Shown here: positions 48,496 through 57,468 of the stretch, in pieces
How positions within the stretch are numbered: position 1 is the stretch's first letter
Layout: the number at the start of each line of letters is the position of its first letter
Assembly (NCBI RefSeq): GCF_000004825.1
Contig: NW_008805070.1
Span: 248,001 to 312,000 of the forward strand
Direction: 5' to 3'
Length of the DNA: 64,000 nt
DNA from: Heterostelium album PN500
Lineage: Eukaryota > Evosea > Eumycetozoa > Acytosteliales > Acytosteliaceae
Program-made: the position numbers and the translations under genes
The notes under the pieces: model-generated
What the model was told of the DNA's origin: nothing
What the model saw: only the letters and a program-made list of their open reading frames with translations
The model's database searches: none

Positions 48496-50013
48496 TTAAT
48501 CTCTTGATTTTTTAAGTAGCTGTCTCCTTGTCATTTGCTCACCATCTGGTAGTGTAATTGCTTGTTTGTTGTTCGAAAGTGTTAATCCAATTTCTCGGTA
48601 AACCAATGTTTCTGGATTACCTAATCTTAATGATTCCAATAATAGTTGTTGTTTTATCATGCTCAAACCATTTTTGAGAGTGATAGCTTCATATTGAAAT
48701 AGTGACATTCCTAGGTTATAATAGAATTTATAATTCTTTGGATCACATTCTATTGATTTCAAGTATAGTTGTTGTTGTGTCATTGATTGACCATTATGAA
48801 GTGTGATTGATTCACCTCTTGAAAGTGTCACTGCAAGGTTATGATATGGTCTGGGATTGGCCGGATCACATTCTATTGATTTCAAGTATAGTTGTTGTTC
48901 TGTAATTGATTGGCCGTTATGAAGTGTGATTGATTCACCTCTTGAAAGTGTCACTGCAAGGTTATTGTATGAGTTGGAATTGGTTGGATCATATTCTATT
49001 GATTTCAAGTATAGTTGTTGTTTTGTAATTGATTGACCGTTATGAAGTTTGATTGATTCACCTCTTGAAAGTGTCACTGCAAGGTTATTGTATGAGTTGG
49101 AATTGGTTGGATCACATTCTATTGATTTCAAGTATAGTTGTTGTTCTGTAATTGATTGACCGTTATGAAGTGTGATTGATTCACCTCTTGAAAGTGTTGT
49201 TGCAAGGTTATTGTATGATTTGGAATTGGTTGGATCATATTCTATTGATTTCAAGTATAGTTGTTGTTCTGTAATTGATTGGCCATTATGAAGTGTGATT
49301 GATTCACCTCTTGAAAGTGTTGTTGCAAGGTTATTGTATGAGTTGGAATTGGTTGGATCATATTCTATTGATTTCAAGTATAGTTGTTGTTCTGTAATTG
49401 ATTGACCGTTATGAAGTGTGATTGATTCACCTCTTGAAAGTGTTGTTGCAAGGTATTTGTATGAGTTGGAATTGGTGGGATCATATTCTATTGATTTCAA
49501 GTATAGTTGTTGTTGTGTCATTGATTGACCATTATGAAGTATGATTGATTCACCTCTTGAAAGCATTGTTGCAAGGTTATTGTATGATTTGGAATTGGTT
49601 GGATCATATTCTATTGATTTCAAGTATAGTTGTTGTTTTGTAATTGATTGGCCGTTATGAAGTGTGATTGATTCACCTCTTGAAAGTGTCACTGTAAGGT
49701 TATAGTATGAGTCGGAATTGGTTGGATCATATTCTATTGATTTCAAGTAAAGTTGTTGTTGTGTAATTGATTGACCGTTATGAAGTATGATTGATTCACC
49801 TCTTGAAAGTGTTGTTGCAAGGTTATTGTATGATTTGGAATTGGTTGGATCATATTCTATTGATTTCAAGTATAGTTGTTGTTGTGTCATTGATTGACCA
49901 TTATGAAGTGTGATTGATTCACCTCTTGAAAGTGTCAATGCAAGGTTATTGTATGTTCCGGAATCGGTTGGATCACATTCTATTGATTTCAAGTAAAGTT
50001 GTTGTTCTGTCAT
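48496..50013 (-). CDS. TPR-like protein of twelve near-identical 41-residue repeats
   Basis: A single exon of 505 residues from the ATG at 50013, preceded in frame by a stop. It consists of about twelve tandem units of 41-42 residues plus a short end, with the core QQLYLKSIEYDPTNS, then SYNNLATTLSRGES, then ITLHNGQS. The helix-turn-helix core with the Y..L..A pattern and DP turn is TPR/Sel1-like. The first ten or so units are almost identical in DNA as well (123-bp period), so they expanded or were homogenised recently; the last two units (from about IECDPKNYKFYYNL) have diverged. There is no signal peptide or membrane segment. It is likely a protein-binding solenoid of unknown partner. Confidence 0.85.
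   Translation of the reverse strand: MTEQQLYLKSIECDPTDSGTYNNLALTLSRGESITLHNGQSMTQQQLYLKSIEYDPTNSKSYNNLATTLSRGESIILHNGQSITQQQLYLKSIEYDPTNSDSYYNLTVTLSRGESITLHNGQSITKQQLYLKSIEYDPTNSKSYNNLATMLSRGESIILHNGQSMTQQQLYLKSIEYDPTNSNSYKYLATTLSRGESITLHNGQSITEQQLYLKSIEYDPTNSNSYNNLATTLSRGESITLHNGQSITEQQLYLKSIEYDPTNSKSYNNLATTLSRGESITLHNGQSITEQQLYLKSIECDPTNSNSYNNLAVTLSRGESIKLHNGQSITKQQLYLKSIEYDPTNSNSYNNLAVTLSRGESITLHNGQSITEQQLYLKSIECDPANPRPYHNLAVTLSRGESITLHNGQSMTQQQLYLKSIECDPKNYKFYYNLGMSLFQYEAITLKNGLSMIKQQLLLESLRLGNPETLVYREIGLTLSNNKQAITLPDGEQMTRRQLLKKSRD
48800..50010. repeat. Tandem 123-bp coding repeat array
   Basis: About ten copies of a 123-bp unit within the TPR-like gene, marked on the plus strand by repeated TTGATTTCAAGTATAGTTGT and GATTGATTCACCTCTTGAAA. 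Copies differ at only a few positions, which suggests recent unequal crossing-over or gene conversion. The copy number may vary between strains and could be misassembled. Confidence 0.85.
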
Positions 50014-50440
50014 TGATACGATTATCTATATAACTTCAGGTATTTTTGATATGAACTATTGGTTTTATCTAAATTTGATATCAAATTAATTAATTTTTGA
50101 AATTAAATTTTCAATTTTTGTCATTACATTTGTAAAACCTATTGAACCCAAAATAGTTTGTGGCGACTACAAAAAATGAACAGAAAAAGTGGGTTCAAAA
50201 TTCACAATCCACAAATTCAAAATTCAGCCCTTAATTCACGATTTTTAGTATGAAGTAATGTCTTATGTTATTTATTTTTTTATTAATTTTTTTTTTATTA
50301 TAGCAGAAGATTCTTCTGAAAATTATACCCACAGATAAACAATTATCAATAATTACAATGGCGGTGTCGTCAATATATACGTATTTTATTGACATTAATG
50401 ATTAAAATCATAATAATTAATATGTATATCACAGATAGAA
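50014..50440. other. Intergenic
   Basis: AT-rich spacer upstream of the TPR-like gene. No gene was recognised; it merges rightward into the transposase relic. Confidence 0.5.
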
Positions 50441-51402
50441 AAAGAAAGGGATGTGGCTGTAAAATATCCAAACCTAAACAATCCACCGACAACGAACCAA
50501 AACCCAACAGCCTACCACCAACGAACCAAAGCCGATCACCGAACAAGTGAAGAGTAATTCTAAGAAAAAAGAACCATATAAACTAATAGAAAGCTATTCC
50601 ACAACATCTAAGACATTGGATAAGGATTCTTTAGAAACAAAAGGAAGTACTATCATGACATCAGAAGGTTGTCTCTCTGGATTTGACGAAACTAATATCT
50701 TTAACCGCATTTTTACACCACAACTTAAGGCAAGCATATTGGGAATTAATAAACTTCCATCTATCAATCACTATTATGAAAAAGATTCAATTCTTTATGG
50801 AACATTGCAGTTCTTAAACTATTTCCAAACAAGAATATAATATGTTTCTTATTCCAATAAATTACATTTATCTATTTGTTAGATACTATGAGATTAAGAA
50901 GTTTTTGAAGATTGATGCTTGATCTTGAAGAATAATTATCACCTAAATTTTCCCAACTATGGATACCGTGTACTCACATAAGAATAGATGAAACAATGAT
51001 AGCATTTAAAGGGAGATATAGGCATAGGTAAGTACTGTATAAGCCTTCTAATACATTAATGTAATTAAGCGCATATCTCAAACCGTCGAAGAGCTAACTA
51101 ATAAGGTGAATTCTTTACAGCAAATTAGGGACCAGTCCACGGCAGCCGCCAGGTTTGACATTGAATACGAAATTGATGGAATGACCATTCAATGCCAGAA
51201 CAAATCAATCAAATGTGAAGGATGTTGCAAGAAGAATCAGACTCCGTACAGATGTCTTATATGCTCTACTCCTCTGCACAGGGATTGCTTTAAAGATCAT
51301 ATTGGTGCTTGTCATTTAAGCAACAACCTAATAAATAAAAATTTTAAAAATGGGGTCAAATTGTCAGTTGGGAAGTTTACAAAAGGTCGTCTGCGTGACT
51401 GA
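50441..51402 (+). mobile_element. Decayed piggyBac-like transposase
   Basis: A plus-strand relic with stops and frame changes. At about 50978-51030 it reads RIDETMIAFKGRYRH, close to the piggyBac transposase motif around the catalytic Asp (DE-M-FKGR). At about 51193-51320 it reads CQNKSIKCEGCCKKNQTPYR followed by CLICSTPLHRDCFKDHIGAC, a Cys/His-rich zinc domain like the one at the C-terminus of piggyBac transposases. An upstream block (50547-50840) includes FNRIFTPQLKASILGINKLP. Order and spacing fit a transposase whose central part has decayed. TTAA-flanked ends were not identified. Confidence 0.6.
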
Positions 51403-51870
51403 GAAAGATATTATTCTTTAGTGGGCTAATACTTGAAATACACTATGTATTAATAATAAATAATGGTTTGATGTATAGTGTGGTCAATTTTTTTGTAACT
51501 CATTTATATGGTGCCGGACGGGTGTGCTAATATATAACTACTAATTGTATACGAAAAACTCAAATAGATTAAATGAAATGTAAATAATAGAAAATTTAAA
51601 TATCGATGGATATACTTCTTGTTTTCTCTTATTTCATCAATGTCTATCTTAAAAAAAGAGAAGAGAAACCTGTTCTTTATAATATAGATACTTAGACTAC
51701 TTAAGGAGATAAATAATAAATTAATTTTTGTAGAATTACTCATAATTCACATATTTTTCATAAATGGACAATCTGCAAGTTCACATTTTTATTTTTTTAA
51801 TTAAATTTGTAAATAAAAATATAAATAAAAATATAATAAATATAAATATAATAAATATAATTGTTAAACA
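51403..51870. other. Intergenic with a copy of the island repeat
   Basis: AT-rich. It contains the 47-nt repeat copy listed next and the promoter of the PITH gene. No gene was recognised. Confidence 0.5.
51694..51740. repeat. Second copy of the 45.85-kb repeat motif
   Basis: It matches 45850-45889 (AGACTACT-AAGGAGATAAA through TTTTTGTAGAATTACT) except for one substitution and a 7-nt insertion, TAATAAA. In orientation it is the inverse of the left arm at 45801, so the pair brackets most of the accessory island. It is shared by two relic-bearing spots and is likely a transposon end or MITE remnant. Confidence 0.65.
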
Positions 51871-52234
51871 ATGTCACATCAATGCAATGATCCAAGTCAT
51901 TCACATGATACCACAGATGGTATTGAATTTAGTTTAAATAGATACATTGATACTGCAAGAGTGACCTGTCTTAATGAAAGAGTAAAGAACTCTGCATGTG
52001 ACATCTTCAAAGCATGGGAAAATAGATTAGATGAAACAAAGGTTAGTAGTACAATATAGTTAGATCTCTTATTAAATATTCTAGAAAGTTTTAACATTTT
52101 TGTTGTTTGTATCTATTTTTTTAGTTTGTTGAAAGCGATGCAGATCAAGAGTTAATCATTAACATACCGTAAGTTTTAATATTAAGAGTTAGTTAGCTAG
52201 TTAGTTATCACAACTACTTACTTTCTTTTAAATG

Positions 52235-52265
<31 letters not shown>

Positions 52266-52879
52266 ATTTTAATAATTTATTTACTAATTTTATTTATACT
52301 TTCTATAGATTCAATGGACTTACTCAAGTAAAGAGTATCATTATCATCGGTGGTGGAAATGATACTGCACCATCAAAGATGAAAGCGTATGTTAAACTAT
52401 TTCCTTATTCTTTTAATAACAAATCGTTATATTCATGAACTTATACTAACTTATTATCATAATACTTATTGTAGATATATAAATAAAGATAATTTAGATT
52501 TCGGAAATATAAATGGAACTGCTGCCATTCAAGAATGGAATTTACATGAAGATTTCGATGGAAGCATTAGTTATAGTACAAAGTAAATAGAAATCGATTT
52601 ATGTTACGTATATATGTAGAGCCTAATCTAGATTTACTTACTTTACTTTACTTTACATTTTTAAACTATAGAATTACAAAATTCAATAATATCAATTTAC
52701 TTACTTTATATTTCCCAACTAATTTCGGTGCACCTACCACTAGAATCTATTATATCGGATTAAAAGGAACCTATACAAACACAAAACGAGAGGTAGTAAC
52801 TGCCGTATATGAGAGCAAACCTCAATTATCTGACCACAAGAATCCAAATGAAAGCTTTGTTGCTAGAGATATCAATTAA
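51871..52879 (+). CDS. PITH domain-containing protein 1 (PITHD1) homologue
   Basis: Five exons: 51871-52041, 52125-52168, 52309-52386, 52475-52582 and 52672-52879, giving 202 residues, close to animal PITHD1. The His-rich start (MSHQCNDPSHSHD) and the PITH fold are evident: CLNERVKNSACDIFKAWENR, FVESDADQELIINIPFNG, VKSIIIIGGGNDTAPSKMK, and TNFGAPTTRIYYIGLKGTYT. PITH domains interact with the proteasome in TXNL1, while PITHD1 is reported as a regulator in animal cells; its role in amoebae is not shown by the sequence. All four introns fit in phase, and exon 2 is only 44 nt. Confidence 0.93.
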
Positions 52880-53154
52880 ATAAATAAAAATCAAATCGTT
52901 TTCTCAAACTAACTTTAACTCTGTTTCTGTATTGTATTTTTTTGTTGAGAGGTTTAAGTATAATAAATAAATTAGTTGTCATTTTATTTTTTTTGTTTTG
53001 TCGTTTAAATGCATGCTGTACTCCTATGTGAAGCTTAGTTAGCATCGTCTAATAATAAAGTAATATAACATAGATTGATTTGATTGTATCTCGAGATATA
53101 AACATTGAATGAATTGAAATTATGATTATGATTAATATTGTTTTGTTTGAATAA

Positions 53155-54257
53155 CTATTTAGCTTTCAATTCGATACCATAACCAATGAAGAATGCAGCG
53201 AGTGTTGTTATGGTACCGTTGAGTGTCATGATAAGACCTGACAGCAACCAATTCTTATTCGAGATGTAGCCTTTGACACAACCAAGTAAGAACAATGTAA
53301 TACCAAACAAAGCGATTGAGATGATAAAGATTGGGTCGAATCCAGATGCTTCTCTATAGTTACCAGCAAATACGAATGCTAACAAAGGAATACCACCACA
53401 AACCATAAAAGATGCAAATGTAACAACAGCTAAAAAAAAAGAAAACAACATATAATAATAATATGATTAGCTAAGGTTATATATTTAGGTTTAAAGTTTT
53501 GTCAAACAACACAACACTTACCACTTTTAATTGCTCCACTGCTACCTTCTTCGTCTGGTGCAGAACCATGTTCTTCCATCATCATAATAGACATAACAGT
53601 TGATTTATATGGGAAGAGAAGCTCTACGATTCTCGCTGCGTCTGCATCTTCGAAACCTTTAGAAATATATACATCTTTTAATCTTGCTTTTTCAATCTCT
53701 GGTTCAGTATCGATTTTCCTGTTTGATAGTTAAGTTAAGTAGATATGATATTGTTAGAATAAACATTCAATTCAATTCTATTATATTCTATTCTTTTTAG
53801 ATATCTTTACTTTTCTAATAGTTTAGATTGTTTTAAGAGATGATCTTCTTCAGCTCTCTCTGATACGTAGTCACCGAATGCCATACCGAAAGCATCACCC
53901 AAGAGATTGGCGAAACCGATAATCAAAATGACACCTCTTGTCAAACCAGCACCTGCAGCTGCAGCCACAATAGCAAATGTTGTCATAATACCATCCAGAC
54001 CACCGAATACAATCGATTTAACTACTTCTCCTGCTTCTCTATATAAATCATAATGATCATCATTATTATTATACGTAACAATAAATTAATAAAATAAACT
54101 AACAAACGAGATAGATATAATAATAACTAGTATTTATATTTATAAATACAAACTCTTTATGTTGTTCTTTTCTATCTTCTTCATCGTGAATCAATCTCGA
54201 TGAGTTGGTATCTTGATTGTTATAGGCTTCTTGTGCCTTCTGTATTCTTGAAGTCAT
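53155..54257 (-). CDS. CCC1/VIT1 family iron or manganese transporter
   Basis: Four minus-strand exons: 54257-54154, 54038-53811, 53718-53522 and 53429-53155, about 267 residues. The segment EAGEVVKSIVFGGLDGIMTT with the following AIVAAAAGAGLTRGVILIIG and GDAFGMAFGDYVSERAEED is the VIT/CCC1 signature (TM1-TM2 and the start of the cytosolic metal-binding domain). MSIMMMEEHGS carries the Met/Glu-rich metal-binding helices. Three hydrophobic segments close the protein. The family moves Fe2+ or Mn2+ into vacuoles or acidic compartments in exchange for protons, which detoxifies excess metal. Exons 2 and 3 have no start codon and are recovered by splicing. Confidence 0.9.
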
Positions 54258-55215
54258 TCTTTTATTCTTCTCTTTTCTTCTTATCTATTCTACCTCTCTA
54301 TTGATTGATTAAGATAATATATATCTGTATTGGATTATATTATAAACAAGAAAGTTACTACTGATACCAATGACAAATTAATTAATCACACTTTATTCCA
54401 AAAATAAAAATTTAAAAAATCCACTATTTATGAAACTGTTTAAAAAAAATCTTGCATGATTCCTTGGAATTTTCCAACCCGACACCAAATAATAAGTAAT
54501 AGGTATTGACAAACTGTGTTCATTTTAAAGATTTAATTATTGAATATCTCAAATTTAATTTAATAGAGAGAATATTCAATTAATAGACATTTTTGAGGAC
54601 CATCAAGGAAAAGGTGAAAACTCTAGGCACAAGCACTAATTGGCTCTAAAGAAACCATAACAAGAATCATACAACTCGCTGCAAAGATTCCATTGTTCGG
54701 TCAAAATGATGACCCTCCAGACTTCATCACCCAAATCGAAAACACATTCAGAGAGGATCGTATGTATATATATATCTTCGCTGTGTGGTTGCAATTAGCA
54801 AACTAAGAACCAACTTGGAAAGTATGCCATCACCGGTATGGTAAATCAATGCATCGATAGTGAAGTAGTGTTTTGAAGGCTTTGAAATGATTACGTAATA
54901 TTGTATCTCTATGTTGATCTTGGAAATTGACAATGATAGTAACTTTAGCATAACACACGGATTGTTTAAAGTAAATTCCAGTTTGAAAATCAATAAATCA
55001 ATCAATCTTTCAACTATATTATCTATAATATTTCTATTAAATTTTAAAAGGAATTATATTGTGAGTTGGATATAGAATAACTACTTTATGTTGTTAAATT
55101 AATAACAATTTTAAAAATGATTAAAAAATAAAAAATTGTGTGAAGATCAATCAGCCAAATCACCACCAAAAAAAAATAGTCATAAATTAATTTAATTTAT
55201 TAATATCAAATAAAG
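54258..55215. other. Intergenic between divergent genes, with a gag relic
   Basis: About 1 kb of AT-rich DNA. Its centre (about 54600-54870) holds a decayed retrotransposon fragment, listed separately; the rest is promoter and spacer. Confidence 0.5.
54629..54870 (+). mobile_element. Second decayed Ty3-type gag fragment
   Basis: A plus-strand frame open from 54630 to 54802 reads IQLAAKIPLFGQNDDPPDFI, then TQIENTFRED, the conserved N-terminal Gag pattern P-F-G...DP.DFI...E..F of Ty3-type elements. A following stretch (KNQLGKYAITGMVNQCI) continues in another frame to about 54870. It covers a different part of Gag from the 6.2-kb relic, so the two could come from one element family. Confidence 0.55.
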
Positions 55216-57314
55216 ATGAATAAAAATAAAGTATGTATATGTTAATAATAATATATATATTTTTATGAAGGAATACTTATACTTATCAATCAATCATTGA
55301 AACATCAAATAAGGATCAAGATGATTTAATTATAGATTTACAGGGATCGAAGATCATGGAGTGGCTTCTCGACAGAAAGAAGCTACCACAACACTGGAAG
55401 AGAAATGCAGTGCACTTGAAAAAGTTGATTGATGAAGCAATACGTACATCGCCACCAACTAACGTCAAGCTACCAGAGTCACATCGTCTTGATGACGATG
55501 ATGAAACTGTTGGTCACTCTGATCGTTTGAACTACTTCAAGTGTCAGACGGTACTACAAGATTGTTTGGATGCACCGAACGGTTCCGCTAAAACTCTGTT
55601 TGGTGGTTACTCGAACAACGCCACCCAGAAGTGGAACGATGTCATCAAAGCCTATCAAAAAGACTATCTTTACATCGGTGAATCTTGTCAAACCTTTACA
55701 CAATCTATAAACTATGATATGTATGTTTAGTTAGTTAGTTAGTTAGTTTTGTTTTATCATCATAAATAATAATAGTTATTAATACTTTTTGTTTATCTAT
55801 TTATTTATTATTATAGACCAAATCTTAAAAAGATTGTTGAGAAATCAACTAGATCATTGGAGGATTATACTCGTAAGGATCAAGAGTATACAAAGTCAAG
55901 ATCATCTGCACAATCTGCTTTGAAGAAAGCATGTCAAGATCTTGGTATAAAAGTAAGTGATAGTTGTAATATTTTTACTTTTTGACATCTAATCTAATAT
56001 CGTGTGATATGATCATATAATTATATTTAGGGTGAGAAGATTAGAGAAGAAATCGAAGAGTTACCAAAGAATCTTGAATCAATCTTTGATAGTGTCATTA
56101 ATTTAGTGAATAACGGTACTTTATTAAAGAGTATCAATTTCTACCGAGAAGTTATCAATGCTACGAATTGTGTATGTACTTTAAATTTAGGTTATTATAA
56201 TTGAATTAACCTAATATTAATATTTACAACATTTGACAATTAACAACCAATTTCATTTATTGATACTATACTATCAGGAGTTGAATGGTGAATTGCTAGC
56301 TTTGACAAACTTTTTGATTCAACATGGAAATATTACACTTGGTGAAAGAGAAGCAATCTTGGATCCAACCTATAAAGTACCAAAAAGAGTGAATACAACA
56401 GAGAGTGCACAACAACAGCAACAGCAGCAACAACCTCAATTGAATTTCGATATAGATACTAATGTTGGTGGTGCTGCTGCTGGTGGTATTAATTGGGAGA
56501 TCGACGATCAACTCACTGCTATTCAAGAACCAGCGGAGATCAAGTGGGACGAAGATTTCTCTGTGATCGATTCCTCCACTTCACAAGATATCGTCGATGA
56601 CTTCTCGATGATGGATGCCATTGAGATCATCGATGAATCAAACTCACCGGTATTGTTGTCTGCCAGCGATGCATCGCAACAACAAATAACATTGGATGGT
56701 GGTGACAACTCTGGTAGCGGTAATACCAAAGTTATTGACAATCCATTCGAATCTATACTTGGCGACAGAACTCTTAGAAACCAATTCCTTGATGAACTGT
56801 ACGAGTTGGAGATCTTCTTGAAACATAGATCCGTCGAGATGGCTGCACCAGAGCATGTATTCGGTATAGATCAGATCAACGTAGAATCTACCAACTTGGA
56901 TCAATGTAAACAGTATTTGAAACAAGTCACAGAGATCATCACTCTTATGACAAATCATAAGATTAAACATATTTTAGAGATAAAATCAAGTAAAAAGTAA
57001 GATTCAAAGATATTATTTGGATATAGATATAAAATGATACTAACATTCATTATTAAACACACAATATTGATAGGTATATTGATAGACTTGTATTACAATT
57101 CAATCAAAAACAAGGAAATATTGCTAAATATACACAGATGATTGCAGATTTGGATTTAAAGAGAAAAGAAGTCAATCAAACATTGACTGAATCACGTAAG
57201 AAATTGGATCAACTCATAAAGGATACAAGAGTTCTAAAGACAAAATTGGAAGGTATACTTGTAGATGTTTTAGATGGAAAGAAAGCAAATCTAATGATAC
57301 AAAATGTATTCTAA
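55216..57314 (+). CDS. CDK5RAP3 (C53/LZAP) homologue
   Basis: Six exons: 55216-55230, 55314-55720, 55817-55952, 56031-56171, 56278-56996 and 57074-57314, about 552 residues. Exon 1 (MNKNK) is only 15 nt and is the least certain. Conserved segments match CDK5RAP3 throughout: DLQGSKIMEWLLDRKKLPQH, LFGGYSNNATQKWNDVIKAY, NYDIPNLKKIVEK, NQFLDELYELEIFLKHRSVE and the end KKANLMIQNVF. In animals and plants this protein works with UFL1 and DDRGK1 in UFMylation of ER-stalled ribosomes and in ER-phagy. The disordered middle has INWEID (about residue 304) and IKWDED (about 321), which resemble its shuffled ATG8-binding motifs. A poly-Gln run lies just before them. Confidence 0.92.
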
Positions 57315-57468
57315 AACAAACAAGCTTTTCCAGAAGTAAATAATAATAATTTGCAAAAATAAATTTAATTTAAAAAAAGTGTTTTATTATTTTGTTATTA
57401 TAAATATAAATAATGTGTTATAAATGATAATCAATAGTATCTAGATTGGATTAATCCAAATGAATAGA

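Noticed and set aside
48800-50010. Regular repeats considered as a CRISPR array
   Set aside because: The repeats are in-frame codons of one protein with a 123-bp period and no spacers; the organism is a eukaryote.
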